NCBI RefSeq assembly: GCF_003952225.1
Contig: NZ_CP034437.1
Location: 6,000,001 to 6,064,000 of the forward strand
Direction: 5' to 3'
Source: Paenibacillus albus
GTDB taxonomy: Bacteria; Bacillota; Bacilli; Paenibacillales; Paenibacillaceae
DNA: 64,000 nt
In this document: positions 16,029 to 25,143 of the stretch, piece by piece
How positions within the stretch are numbered: position 1 is the first letter of the stretch
How the letters are laid out: each line of letters starts with the position of its first letter
Notes under the pieces: generated by a model
The model's database searches: none
What the model was told of the DNA's origin: nothing
The model's input: only the letters and a program-made list of their open reading frames with translations
Position numbers and translations under genes: made by a program

Positions 16029-17189
16029 ATGGATAAGAAACATTCGGCACGACCGCCGAAACAGCAGCAATCCTCGCGGGCAGGAAGCACTTCTCGGCGG
16101 GAACCTGCAGCGCAGGAGCAGCAGCGGCAAGACCGCGGACGCACGCAAGGGCAAACACAGCGCACAGCCGCAGAAGCGCCTCGCCAATACGGCAAATCCG
16201 CAGCCGCCGCACCTAACAACCGGCGACCTGCTGCAGCTCAGCCGCAAAGCAGCGCTAGGCCAGCTCGGCGACCCGCTCCAAGCCCTCGCCCGGCATCACC
16301 GGCACCGAGCAAGAACTATGTAGCGCAGGAGCAAATGGAGCTGCTCGCCTTCTTGCTGCAAGAAGTGAAGGGTGAAGGCCGCAACGCCATCAAAGCAATG
16401 CTCAGTCGAGGGCAGATCGCCGTTAACGGCACACCGCAGAAAATGTACAACTATATGCTCCAGCCTGGGCAAACCGTGACCGTCTCGAAGGAACGCATCA
16501 TTGAGACACCTCCACTCATCGGCCTTACGATCCTCTATGAGGATGCAGATGTCATCGTCGTAATTAAGGAAGCAGGCCTCTTGTCCATCGCTACCGATCA
16601 AGAGCCCGAGCTCACCGCCTACCGGCAATTGACGGCTCATGTTCGTGCAAGCAATCCGAGCGGACGCATCTTCGTCGTTCACCGTCTGGACCGTGATACT
16701 TCGGGCGTCATGATGTTTGCCAAGAGCGAACACGTCCAGCAGCAGCTTCAGACGACTTGGCAGGATACCGTCAAGGAACGCACCTACATCGCGCTCGTCG
16801 AGGGTAAAGTAAGGAAGCAGGAAGACACAATCTCCTCCTACCTCAAAGAAAGCAAGACGCTGAAGATGTACTCCACCTCGAATCAGCCAGACGCCCAGCA
16901 TGCCGTCACGCATTATAAGGTTTTGCAGCAAAACAGCCATTTCTCGCTGCTAGAAGTTTCACTCGAAACCGGGCGAAAGAATCAAATCCGCGTCCATATG
17001 GAAGACATCGGGCATCCGATTGTCGGCGACAAGAAGTACAGCTCCAGATCCAAAGCGCTGAATCGCCTTGGTCTGCATGCTCGCCTGCTTGCATTCATCC
17101 ATCCGACAACCGGCAAGCTCGTTCGCTTCGAGTCTGACATTCCGCGAGCGTTCTTCCTGCCCTTCAAAGAAGGCTTTACCCGAAAATAA
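16029..17189 (+). CDS. RluA family rRNA pseudouridine synthase with long disordered N-terminus
   Basis: A 386-residue protein. The first ~95 residues are low-complexity (Gln, Arg, Pro, Ala, Ser rich) and probably disordered. Residues ~100-155 look like an S4-type RNA-binding module (KAMLSRGQIAVNGTPQK), and the remainder is the RluA catalytic domain, with the catalytic Asp in VHRLDRDTSGVMMF and downstream GRKNQIRVHMEDIGHPIVGD. It isomerises uridine to pseudouridine in 23S rRNA. The basic extension is unusual and may bind RNA; no internal start with a good site was seen. The WYL regulator gene follows after 17 bases. Confidence 0.88.
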   Translation: MDKKHSARPPKQQQSSRAGSTSRREPAAQEQQRQDRGRTQGQTQRTAAEAPRQYGKSAAAAPNNRRPAAAQPQSSARPARRPAPSPRPASPAPSKNYVAQEQMELLAFLLQEVKGEGRNAIKAMLSRGQIAVNGTPQKMYNYMLQPGQTVTVSKERIIETPPLIGLTILYEDADVIVVIKEAGLLSIATDQEPELTAYRQLTAHVRASNPSGRIFVVHRLDRDTSGVMMFAKSEHVQQQLQTTWQDTVKERTYIALVEGKVRKQEDTISSYLKESKTLKMYSTSNQPDAQHAVTHYKVLQQNSHFSLLEVSLETGRKNQIRVHMEDIGHPIVGDKKYSSRSKALNRLGLHARLLAFIHPTTGKLVRFESDIPRAFFLPFKEGFTRK

Positions 17190-17206
17190 TAAGGAGGCAG
17201 CCCTCC

Positions 17207-18193
17207 ATGTCCAAAGCAGATAACATGCTGGCCATTCTATGGCTGCTCAAAACGAACAAACGAATGACCGCCAAGCAGCTGGCTGAAGCGCTGGAAATGC
17301 ACATCCGCACCGTATACCGCTACATAGATGCGCTATGCGCGAGCGGCGTACCGGTAGTCGCCGATGCGGGGCATAACGGCGGCTACAGCTTGCTTGAGCA
17401 CTTCAAGGAATCCCCGCTATTCTTCGATCCGGGCGAACAGAAGGCGCTTGTGCAGGCTGCGCTTTTCGCGGAGGAAGCGGGGTATCCCTACACAGATGTA
17501 CTGAAGCGGGCCATTACGAAGCTGAAGCGCTACACGAACGAAGAGCAGCGCAGCGAGCTCGACCGGCATCTAGCCGGTTTTGAGGTTATGAACGCTGCAG
17601 CACACACAAGCATCGGCATCGAACACCTATTGCAGCAGCTGGAGCAAGCCGTCGCGAGCTGCACTACGCAGCTCATCGCCTATCAGAAAGGCTTTGGTCT
17701 CGACGTGGAGCAGCGCCGCATCAATCCATACGGTCTCATCCATTGGAAGGGAAAATGGTACATGATCGCCTTCTGCCACCTTCGCGAGGACATCCGCAGC
17801 TTTCGAGTTGACCGTATTCAGACAATTACAGGGTCGGAAGATCGCTACGAGCGCCCAGCCGGCTTCTCTGCCCGAGATTATCTCAGGCAGAATATGAAGC
17901 CATGGCTAACAAGCGATGAGCCTCAAGTTCGTGTTGTCATCAAAGGCCATCCACGCGCATTGGAAGCTCTGACTGAGCATTGGCTATTCAACGATTCATT
18001 GATTGAGCGTACAAGCGATGAGGCACATTTTATGATGGATGAGAAATCGCTGCTAACTTACATCCCCCACCATCTGCTAGGCTATGGCATGCGCATTCAA
18101 GTGCTGGAGCCGGCATTCCTCCGAGAGCATCTGATCGAGCTAACGACAAAACTACTCGCTTATTATCAAGATCCGACAAATTTCGATAAGTGA
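17207..18193 (+). CDS. YafY-type DeoR/WYL-domain transcriptional regulator
   Basis: A 328-residue regulator: N-terminal winged helix (residues ~1-60, KRMTAKQLAEALEMHIRTVYRYIDAL), then a WYL domain (INPYGLIHWKGKWYMIAFC, with W-K-W-Y in place of the strict W-Y-L) and a WCX-like C-terminal region. WYL domains are thought to sense nucleic acid or nucleotide ligands. The start follows AAGGAGG. It lies 17 bases behind the pseudouridine synthase gene and may be co-transcribed with it; a terminator follows at 18209. Target genes are unknown. Confidence 0.85.
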   Translation: MSKADNMLAILWLLKTNKRMTAKQLAEALEMHIRTVYRYIDALCASGVPVVADAGHNGGYSLLEHFKESPLFFDPGEQKALVQAALFAEEAGYPYTDVLKRAITKLKRYTNEEQRSELDRHLAGFEVMNAAAHTSIGIEHLLQQLEQAVASCTTQLIAYQKGFGLDVEQRRINPYGLIHWKGKWYMIAFCHLREDIRSFRVDRIQTITGSEDRYERPAGFSARDYLRQNMKPWLTSDEPQVRVVIKGHPRALEALTEHWLFNDSLIERTSDEAHFMMDEKSLLTYIPHHLLGYGMRIQVLEPAFLREHLIELTTKLLAYYQDPTNFDK

Positions 18194-18208
18194 AGGAATT
18201 GTAAAGAA

Positions 18209-18256
18209 GAGTGAGAAAACGAGAGCAAACAAGGTAAAACCCTCTCTTTTTCACTC
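18209..18256 (+). terminator. Probable terminator after the WYL regulator
   Basis: An imperfect stem of GAGTGAGAAAA..GAGAG against CTCTC.TTTTCACTC, followed by TATTTTGATTTTT. Confidence 0.55.
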
Positions 18257-18852
18257 TATTTTGATTTTTCTGAATATTTACACAATGGGCACACTGCCTG
18301 TACACTAAGGTCAGATCAAACAAGACGCACTCGCTTCTCTACCTTCGGGAAACCAAGGAAATCGGCAAATCAGCGAGCGGCTCTGGTGGTCAATCAGCAA
18401 AAGGTCAATCTTAATTAGAGAGGGGATAGTCCATTGAAATAGGCTAGCGAAGTATGTCCCCTATTAATTCGGAAAGGAGTATCCGGTTTAGTGATTCTGG
18501 GACATGCGGTTTCATGATGATGGATAAGGACGATGGTTGTAGACGGATCACAGGGTAACAAACAAATACGAAAAATGCAAAGCAACGGCAGTTGTTTGAA
18601 GTGAATGGAGTGCAGGTTACAATTGAATAGTAAAGGTGAGTATCGATAGGGATTTCGGTTGTCTTAGACAAGCGGGATCCCTATTATACTGTTCACTTGC
18701 GAATAACGGTCCTTCTATCTTCTTCCCCGCCTTCACCACTCATTCACACACCTCTTCACACTGTGAATATTTCTCCCCATGCTCCGTGACGAACTTTTCG
18801 GTTACGTTTATGGTTGCCACGAACGCTATTTTGCCTAAGCGTTTTTTTGGGT
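18257..18852. other. Gene-free region with hairpins and an orphan promoter-like sequence
   Basis: No convincing reading frame; several Shine-Dalgarno-like sequences (AGAGGGG at 18419, AAGGAG at 18474) are followed at once by stops. A promoter-like pair TTTACA (18277) and TACACT (18301), 18 bases apart, points into the region. Two hairpins are visible: AATT..AGGGGA (18412-18426) with TCCCCT.TTAATT (18457-18469), and TAGGGAT..GTTGTC with GACAAGC..ATCCCTA (18647-18683). It could hold a small RNA or a decayed gene; I do not recognise a riboswitch class. Confidence 0.35.
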
Positions 18853-18892
18853 TTGACACGAGCATTAAATTTGATTACTATCTAATTAGATA
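18853..18892 (+). promoter_or_regulatory. Promoter and palindromic operator of the ArsR-DUF2087 gene
   Basis: TTGACA (18853-18858), a 17-base spacer and TACTAT (18876-18881) form a sigma-A promoter. A perfect 14-base palindrome TATCTAATTAGATA (18879-18892) overlaps the -10 box. Placed there, a bound regulator would block transcription; autoregulation by the ArsR protein is the simplest reading. Confidence 0.65.
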
Positions 18893-18941
18893 AACATTAA
18901 ATAAGATGCCGACTTAACGAAAAGAAAGGCAGGTCTCTGCG

Positions 18942-19562
18942 ATGATGCAGCTCGACAAAATCGTCAATTACCACAAAGCACTGGCTGATCCCACCCGAGT
19001 TCGGATTTTAATTCTGCTGTCGGAGGGCGAGCTGACCGGGCAAACATTGGCAGAGAAGCTGTGCCTCTCTCCCGCTACGATTACCCATCACGCCGCCAAG
19101 CTGCGTGCTGTCAGTTTAATTCATGAACGGCGTGACAAGAATGCGATCTTTTTCTCACTGGACCGCTATTTCTTGAAGCAATACGAGAGCTCGCTCCAGT
19201 CTATTCTGGCGCAGCCAAGTGAGAAGAAACAAGCAGAAACAAAGGAGCTTGAAACGATGGAAGAGAAGAACGAGCGGCTGAAGCAGTCCGTTCTGCGCAA
19301 TTTTATAACCGCAGACGGTAAGCTGAAGCATATTCCTGCGCAGTTGAAGAAGAAAAGAATCGTCCTGGAGCATCTTGCGGAGCAGCTGGAAGAAGGCCGA
19401 AAATATACGGAGAAGGAATTAAATGCATTCATTCAGCAGTATCATGCCGACTTCGCGACGATTCGCCGGGAATTCATCATGCACGCGTATTTGTATCGTG
19501 AACAAGAGGTCTATGAACGGAACCCGCTGGAAATGTGGGAACGCTGGGAAACATTATCTTAA
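18942..19562 (+). CDS. ArsR family regulator with C-terminal DUF2087 domain
   Basis: A 206-residue protein: residues ~1-85 are an ArsR-type winged helix (ALADPTRVRILILLSEGE, then ITHHAAKLRAVSLI), a charged linker follows, and residues ~115-200 match DUF2087 (FITADGKLKHIPAQLKKK, then HAYLYREQEVYERNP). No ArsR metal-binding Cys motif is evident, so it probably does not sense metal. A second Met codon follows immediately at 18945. It is preceded by a promoter with a palindromic operator and followed after 16 bases by a small monooxygenase-like gene, probably in the same transcript. Confidence 0.85.
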   Translation: MMQLDKIVNYHKALADPTRVRILILLSEGELTGQTLAEKLCLSPATITHHAAKLRAVSLIHERRDKNAIFFSLDRYFLKQYESSLQSILAQPSEKKQAETKELETMEEKNERLKQSVLRNFITADGKLKHIPAQLKKKRIVLEHLAEQLEEGRKYTEKELNAFIQQYHADFATIRREFIMHAYLYREQEVYERNPLEMWERWETLS

Positions 19563-19578
19563 GCCAAATGGAGGCCAA

Positions 19579-19923
19579 ATGATGAGTCAATCTGATTCGA
19601 ATCCGAGTATCGCAAAAACACCTGAACCTCCCTACTATGCCGTCATTTTCACCTCTGAACGTACGGATGGCGACAATGGCTACGGCACGATGGCGGACCG
19701 CATGGCCGAGCTCGCTGCCAAGCAGCCCGGCTTTCTCGGCGTGGAGAGCGCCCGGGACAGCAGCGGCGTCGGTATCACCGTCTCTTACTGGGAGTCGCTC
19801 GAAGCGATCAAGAACTGGAAAGATAATCCGCTGCATCTCGGCGCTCAGAACAAAGGACAGACAGATTGGTACAAAACCTATGGCGTCCGGATTAGCCGCG
19901 TAGAACGGGACTTTTTTTTCTAA
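19579..19923 (+). CDS. Antibiotic biosynthesis monooxygenase (ABM/YgiN-like) domain protein
   Basis: A 114-residue ferredoxin-like fold protein with a typical ABM pattern: YYAVIFTSERTDGD, a Met-rich helix (GYGTMADRMAELAAKQPGFLG) and a second strand (GVGITVSYWESLEAIKNWKDN). Members range from heme-degrading enzymes to quinol monooxygenases; no catalytic assignment is possible. Two adjacent ATGs (19579, 19582) lie behind GGAGG; the second has the better spacing (7 bases). It sits behind the ArsR-DUF2087 gene, which may repress it together with itself. Confidence 0.8.
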   Translation: MMSQSDSNPSIAKTPEPPYYAVIFTSERTDGDNGYGTMADRMAELAAKQPGFLGVESARDSSGVGITVSYWESLEAIKNWKDNPLHLGAQNKGQTDWYKTYGVRISRVERDFFF

Positions 19924-19946
19924 TATCAGTTCGCCTTACGAAAAAG

Positions 19947-19998
19947 AAAGGGCCGCCTCACACTACGGATACACGAATCCGAGTCTAGGCAGCCCTTT
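19947..19998. terminator. Bidirectional terminator between monooxygenase and IMP dehydrogenase genes
   Basis: AAAGGGC-c-GCCT pairs with AGGC-a-GCCCTTT, with an inner CGGAT..ATCCG stem, flanked by an A-rich run on the left and T on the right. The genes are convergent. Confidence 0.75.
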
Positions 19999-20006
19999 TC
20001 TATTAC

Positions 20007-21506
20007 TTACTCGCCAGTAATGCTGTTTTCTTTCAAAATAACGTCATGTGCGCCGCCTTCAACGATACTTGTCGCCGAGACAAGCGTGATGCGGGCATTC
20101 TTCTGCAGCTCTGCAATCGTCAGCGAGCCGCAGTTGCACATCGTCGATTTGATCTTATGGATCGTCTTGCTGAGGTTTTCATGCAGGCTGCCTGCGTATG
20201 GTACGTAGGAGTCCACGCCTTCCTCGAACATCAGACCCGCTTTACCGCCAGTGTCATAACGCTCCCAATTTCGCGCACGGTTCGAGCCTTCGCCCCAGAA
20301 CTCTTTTACGAAATTGTTGCCCACCTTAAGCTTACGCGTCGGGCTCTCGTCGAATCGGGCGAAATATCTGCCCATCATGACGAAGTCCGCGCCCATAGCC
20401 AGTGCAAGCGTGATATGGTAATCGTGAACGATACCGCCATCCGAACAGATCGGAACGTAAATGCCAGTCTGTTCGAAGTATTCGTCACGCGCAGCCGCAA
20501 CTTCGATAAGCGCCGATGCTTGTCCACGTCCGATACCCTTCTGCTCGCGTGTAATACAGATCGAGCCGCCGCCGATGCCGACTTTGATGAAGTCTGCGCC
20601 AGCCTCGACCAGATAGAGGAAGCCTTCACGGTCAACAACATTACCTGCACCGATCTTCACATCGAAGTTCGATTTCACGAATTGAATCGTACTCTGCTGC
20701 CATTCCGAATAGCCGTCGGAAGAATCAATGACAAGCACGTCTGCACCTGCAGCCACAAGCGCCGGTACGCGCTCTTCATAGTCCTTCGTGTTAATACCCG
20801 CGCCAACGACATAGCTTTTATTGGCATCGAGCAGCTCGGACGGATTCTCTTTGTGCTCATCATAGTCTTTGCGGAATACGAGATAATCGAGGTTATTCTC
20901 AGCATCCACAACAGGCAGACAGTTTAGCTTATGATCCCAGATGAGGTCATTCGCTTCCGACAGCGTAATGCCGGACTTTCCATAAATGAGCTTCTCGAAC
21001 GGAGTCATGAAATCACTTACCTGCTTCGAGAGCGAGTCCCGGCTGATTCGGTAGTCACGGCCTGTGACGATACCGAGCAGCTTGCCGTTCGCCGAGCCGT
21101 CGCTAGTAATGGCAACAGTCGAGTGACCGGTCCGTTCCTTAAGCTCCAGCACGTCCTTCAGCGTATGGCCTGGTGTCAAATTCGAGCGGCTTACGACAAA
21201 GCCTGCCTTGTAGCTCTTCGCTTTGCGTACCATTGCAGCTTGGCCCTCTACACTCTGGGAACCGAAGATGAACGAGATACCGCCGCTGCGCGCGAGCGCA
21301 ACCGCCATCCGATCATCAGAAACGGCCTGCATGACAGCCGACGAGAACGGGATATTAAGCGAATATGCCGGTTGCTCGCCCTTCTTGAATTTGACAATCG
21401 GGGTTTTAAGCGTGACGTTAGAAGGGTTGCATGCCTTCGTCGTTAAATTCGGCACCAGCAGAAATTCACTAAAGGTGCGGGATGGTTCCATGTAATAGTG
21501 TGCCAA
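20007..21506 (-). CDS. guaB: IMP dehydrogenase, variant 500-residue type
   Basis: A 499-residue IMPDH, which oxidises IMP to XMP with NAD, the committed step to GMP. A barrel is interrupted by two CBS motifs (residues ~95-220). The catalytic Cys is in [20 protein letters not shown] (canonical GPGSICTTR), the IMP-binding segment has SDGGIVHDY, and the flap has [10 protein letters not shown], with the Arg-Tyr pair that separates IMPDH from GMP reductase. It is more divergent than the common Bacillus GuaB and may be a second copy. TTG 21506 is chosen as start: GGAGG is 8 bases upstream, and it gives [12 protein letters not shown], the usual N-terminus of this type. The GTG at 21530 lies before the site. 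Confidence 0.85.
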   Translation of the reverse strand: MAHYYMEPSRTFSEFLLVPNLTTKACNPSNVTLKTPIVKFKKGEQPAYSLNIPFSSAVMQAVSDDRMAVALARSGGISFIFGSQSVEGQAAMVRKAKSYKAGFVVSRSNLTPGHTLKDVLELKERTGHSTVAITSDGSANGKLLGIVTGRDYRISRDSLSKQVSDFMTPFEKLIYGKSGITLSEANDLIWDHKLNCLPVVDAENNLDYLVFRKDYDEHKENPSELLDANKSYVVGAGINTKDYEERVPALVAAGADVLVIDSSDGYSEWQQSTIQFVKSNFDVKIGAGNVVDREGFLYLVEAGADFIKVGIGGGSICITREQKGIGRGQASALIEVAAARDEYFEQTGIYVPICSDGGIVHDYHITLALAMGADFVMMGRYFARFDESPTRKLKVGNNFVKEFWGEGSNRARNWERYDTGGKAGLMFEEGVDSYVPYAGSLHENLSKTIHKIKSTMCNCGSLTIAELQKNARITLVSATSIVEGGAHDVILKENSITGE

Positions 21507-21590
21507 AACATACGCCTCCGATCGATTCACGTTGATAAATTTTTACAAGCATATCACAGCGTATTAAAACAAGCAATGCACCTTTTTCTT

Positions 21591-23018
21591 CTATTGCTTC
21601 ATTGCGGTCTGCAGAAGCGTCATCGCTTTGTTCCGCTGCGGATCTTCCACGTTAAATTTATCCGAGAGTCGATTAACCATATGGTAAGCTGTCTTATCGT
21701 TCACTACACCGGTAACCGTCAGCTTCTCATTCGATTGGAAAGCTCTCACCGCATTCTCTGTATCCGAGTTAAAAATGCCGAGGCTCGCGCCAATATTGTA
21801 GCTGAGCACTTGAAGCATCTTTTGCACCGTTACGACTTGATCGCCGTAATCACCGGCTTTCAGCTTGAGGCCTACTGGCAATCTTGGAAGCATCGCATAA
21901 TCCGGAGCGGCCACGGCAGTCGTTGGATCGATGCCCTTCTTATGAATCCAGCTCCCCTTAGGTGTACGCCACTGCGCTTCGGTAAGCTTCAGTACCGAAC
22001 CGTCCTTCAGCTGGCGGAAGTTCTGAACAATGCCTTTGCCAAAAGTCTTCTCGCCAACCACCTGCGCCCCTGCATCCTCTTTGAGCGCTGCCGTCAGCAC
22101 TTCAGCGGAGCTTGCCGTATGAGCATCGACGAGAATCGCAATCGGCAGCTTCCACGGTTCCTTCTGGCTCGAGGTATGAGTAATGACATGCTTCTCATTC
22201 TTATAGACAACTTGAACGATGGTTTGGCCTTTCGGTACAAACCGGTTCGCAATTGTAATGGTCGGCTCAAGCAGTCCGCCTGGATTGCCGCGCAGATCAA
22301 GCAATAGCGACTTCATGCCCTTCTTCTGCAGCGCTGCGATTGCCTCAGCGAATTCATCTGCCGTCTTCTCTGCGAACCGGCTGATCGTGATCTCGCCAAT
22401 ACCATCTTGCTTCATTTCGGATGCTACGGTTAACACCGGAACAGCGCCGCGCGGAATCGTCATGTCGATCGTTCCGTTCGTCCCTTCCCTGCGTACGGAC
22501 ACCTTCACCTTCGTGCCCTCTTTACCTTGAAGAAGCGCCTTCAGATCGGTAAGCTCGATCCCGCTCGTCTTCTTGCCATCAATGGTCACGAACGTATCGC
22601 CAGCCTTCAGCTCGGACCTGTCTGCCGGCGTTCCTTTAATGATTTTATCAATAACAAACTCGCCGTCTTCTTCACGAATTTCTATACCGATTCCGACAAA
22701 ATGATCCTCATATGACTGGACGAACTGCTCGCCCTTCTCGCCGGTCATATATACGGAATACGGATCGCCAAGCGAAGCAACCATCCCTTCGGCCGCGCCG
22801 TCAACAAGCGCCTTCGCCTGTGCACCGTTCAAGTATTGATTCATAATTTCGTTGTACGCATAAGATAAGTTCTTAAACGCCGCTTCTTTCATTACCGGAT
22901 ATTGAACCAGCATGCTGATTCTGCCTCCCGCAAACCCTGCCGCAACTGCGATAACGAGCACAATGGCTATCGTTACACGCCGGCGCTGTTTAACCGCTTG
23001 CTCACCAAATACACTCAC
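21591..23018 (-). CDS. S41 family C-terminal processing peptidase (CtpA/CtpB-like)
   Basis: A 475-residue secreted or anchored protease. One N-terminal membrane segment (residues ~14-32) is followed by a PDZ domain (~100-180; HFVGIGIEIREEDGEFVI), the S41 core with Ser in HTASSAEVLTAAL and Lys in GEKTFGKGIVQ, and a C-terminal peptidoglycan-binding repeat (~395-450; DYGDQVVTVQKMLQVL). It cleaves substrates on the outer face of the membrane; relatives act in sporulation signalling or wall remodelling. Starts at GTG 23018 behind GAGGTG. Transcribed in the same direction as guaB, with an 84-base gap. Confidence 0.9.
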   Translation of the reverse strand: MSVFGEQAVKQRRRVTIAIVLVIAVAAGFAGGRISMLVQYPVMKEAAFKNLSYAYNEIMNQYLNGAQAKALVDGAAEGMVASLGDPYSVYMTGEKGEQFVQSYEDHFVGIGIEIREEDGEFVIDKIIKGTPADRSELKAGDTFVTIDGKKTSGIELTDLKALLQGKEGTKVKVSVRREGTNGTIDMTIPRGAVPVLTVASEMKQDGIGEITISRFAEKTADEFAEAIAALQKKGMKSLLLDLRGNPGGLLEPTITIANRFVPKGQTIVQVVYKNEKHVITHTSSQKEPWKLPIAILVDAHTASSAEVLTAALKEDAGAQVVGEKTFGKGIVQNFRQLKDGSVLKLTEAQWRTPKGSWIHKKGIDPTTAVAAPDYAMLPRLPVGLKLKAGDYGDQVVTVQKMLQVLSYNIGASLGIFNSDTENAVRAFQSNEKLTVTGVVNDKTAYHMVNRLSDKFNVEDPQRNKAMTLLQTAMKQ

Positions 23019-23103
23019 CCTAACACCTCTTCCAAAATGAACCTGTAACTCACTCTATCGCATTCGGGCAACCGTCGCAAGTTCATGCCCGAATGGAAAA
23101 GAG

Positions 23104-23136
23104 AAGAGGCCTACGCGTTGGTTGCATAGGCCTCTT
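23104..23136 (-). terminator. Rho-independent terminator after the second aldo/keto reductase
   Basis: A 10-bp stem AAGAGGCCTA / TAGGCCTCTT followed on the minus strand by CTCTTTTCC. Confidence 0.7.
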
Positions 23137-23156
23137 GATATCGTTGATGCACTCAC

Positions 23157-24095
23157 TTACAGCGCGATCGTCTCCGTCTGGAGGTTAAGCCAAGCGCGTT
23201 CCGCATCCGTGAGGATGACAGGCAAAGCCTTGAGACTGTCCTGCAGCTCGGACGGCTGCTGCGGACCGACGATCGCAGCGACCGGGAACGGCTGATTCAG
23301 TACATAAGCGAGCGCGATATGATTCGCGGTTACGTCGTATTTCTCAGCCAGCACCGACGCTCTGCGTTTGCGCTCCCAGTTCTCCTCGCTGTAATTGACG
23401 CGAACCATCTCTGCATCCTCGCGATTCTCCGGAGAATAACGGTTTGTGAAGAAGCCTCCGGATTGCGATGACCAGGACAGGATCGGCAGCTGCGATTTCT
23501 CATGCCATGCTTCATCCTCGGCAGTCGTCGATACGCAGCCTGCCCAGCGCGCTTCGTTCGGTCTTGCAAGAGCCAGGTTCGGGCTGCTGCACGCGAAGCC
23601 CGTTAAGCCATGCTTCGCTGCGTAAGCATTGGCTTCCTGAATGCGCGCAACGCTCCAGTTGGATGCGCCGATTGCACGGCAGCGACCTGCGGCGATCTGG
23701 TCGTTCAGCCCTTCCAAAATATAGCCGACATTGACGTTCGGATCGTCGCGATGGAGCATGTACATATCCATATAATCGGTCATAAGCCGATCCAGCGATT
23801 CGACTAAGTCGCTTTGAATGCATGTCTTCGTCATCCGCGATTGCTCGTAAGGATGCGCTCCTTTGCCGACGATGACGATATCGCTGCGGTTGCCGCGCGC
23901 GTCCATCCAAAGCCCGATTGCGCGGGCGGAGCTTTCACCGTAAATATGTCCGGTATCAATCGCGTTGCCTCCGGCTGCTATAAAAGCGTCAAGCAAGCCC
24001 GAAGAGTAGTCCATTCGATTCTTATCCAGCATCATAGAGCCGTGTACCAACTGAGTAATGCCCTGCTCAATGCCTGCGACAGCAATTCGTTTCAT
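23157..24095 (-). CDS. Aldo/keto reductase
   Basis: A 312-residue AKR family protein. It shows the catalytic Asp and Tyr in NAIDTGHIYGESSA, the Lys in IVGKGAHPYE, the His in YMLHRDDPN and the C-terminal cofactor loop AIVGPQQPSEL. Its YILEGLNDQIAAGRC..GASNW segment places it among the ordinary NADPH-dependent reductases or sugar oxidoreductases; the substrate is unknown. It is divergent from an AraC regulator across 120 bases, so that regulator may control it. A terminator lies just downstream. Confidence 0.85.
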   Translation of the reverse strand: MKRIAVAGIEQGITQLVHGSMMLDKNRMDYSSGLLDAFIAAGGNAIDTGHIYGESSARAIGLWMDARGNRSDIVIVGKGAHPYEQSRMTKTCIQSDLVESLDRLMTDYMDMYMLHRDDPNVNVGYILEGLNDQIAAGRCRAIGASNWSVARIQEANAYAAKHGLTGFACSSPNLALARPNEARWAGCVSTTAEDEAWHEKSQLPILSWSSQSGGFFTNRYSPENREDAEMVRVNYSEENWERKRRASVLAEKYDVTANHIALAYVLNQPFPVAAIVGPQQPSELQDSLKALPVILTDAERAWLNLQTETIAL

Positions 24096-24215
24096 CGGTT
24101 CTGCACTCCCTCATATCGTTATATTGCTCATTATAGTAGAGGAATTTGCTTTTAAAAATCGAAATATATTGCATCGACTAGAACGATATTGATTCCACAA
24201 GGAGAGGTTAAGCCA

Positions 24216-25100
24216 ATGGCCCAGCTGCATCATCTGACACTTCCGCTTCAGAGGAACAACCGGTTCTACTGCTTTCCGGAGTCCGCCGGCTACTACCGGC
24301 ATTATCAAGGCCACGAGGTGCGCCGCGCCGCAGGCATGCTGCAGGAATTCAACCTCCATCTTGTAACCGCAGGCGTGGGCTATGTTGAGCTGGAGCAGCA
24401 GCGCTACGAGCTGACGGCAGGCGACGCCTTTCTATATTTTCCGGGCGATAAACAGGTGTATTACGCCGATAAAGACCGTCCGTGGGACTTCAAATGGATT
24501 CATTTCTACGGCAGTGGCATACTCGCCGATCTGACCGAACGCGGCTTCCACCGCTCGACCGGCTGGCGAATACGTTCCTCCTCCGTGCTGGAGAGTCTAA
24601 TCGACGAGCTGCTGCTCGAGATGGACCAGCATAAAATGCTTCACCCGAGCCGCATCTCGATGCTGATGTATGGCATTATCGCCGAGTTCATTGAACAGGC
24701 TGAGCCTGTTTCCGCACCGGGCACCGGTGCATCCGCGATTGAGCGCATGCTGAAGCTGCTGCCGGAGCTGCAAGCGGCGGCCACCGAGCCGTTCGATCTT
24801 GATGAATGGGCAGCCCGAGCGGGGACGAACCGCTACGCTTTCTGCCGATGGTTTCGCCGCGCGGCAGGCCAGACGCCTCTGGAGTTCGTGACGATGTGCC
24901 GCATTCAGCGCGCGAAGCAGCTGCTCGTGGAACAGCAAAGCTTAAGCGTGCAGGAAATTGCACGGTTGTCCGGATACGTGCACCATAGCTATTTTAATAA
25001 GCGTTTTCAGGAGAGCGAGAATATGACACCGACTGCTTACCGCCAGCAATTTTACATGCAGTCGCTTGTTCCTCCCCCCGATATGGGCTACAATCAATGA
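24216..25100 (+). CDS. AraC family transcriptional regulator
   Basis: A 294-residue regulator. The first ~140 residues form an AraC-type sugar-binding cupin (HLVTAGVGYVELEQQRYELT, then GDAFLYFPGDKQVYY). Residues ~190-290 hold two helix-turn-helix motifs (DEWAARAGTNRYAFCRWFR and EIARLSGYVHHSYFNKRF). It starts at ATG 24216 behind AAGGAGAGG; an upstream TTG at 24189 precedes that site and is rejected. Divergent from an aldo/keto reductase gene, which suggests a local sugar-responsive pair. Confidence 0.88.
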   Translation: MAQLHHLTLPLQRNNRFYCFPESAGYYRHYQGHEVRRAAGMLQEFNLHLVTAGVGYVELEQQRYELTAGDAFLYFPGDKQVYYADKDRPWDFKWIHFYGSGILADLTERGFHRSTGWRIRSSSVLESLIDELLLEMDQHKMLHPSRISMLMYGIIAEFIEQAEPVSAPGTGASAIERMLKLLPELQAAATEPFDLDEWAARAGTNRYAFCRWFRRAAGQTPLEFVTMCRIQRAKQLLVEQQSLSVQEIARLSGYVHHSYFNKRFQESENMTPTAYRQQFYMQSLVPPPDMGYNQ

Positions 25101-25143
25101 AAATACGTACGAAATAGAGAGATAAAGGAGCAGGAGAGAACTC

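Noticed and set aside
20046..20927. Long antisense frame (293 codons) opposite guaB
   Set aside because: It lies wholly inside a clear gene in the opposite strand, without a site or family match.
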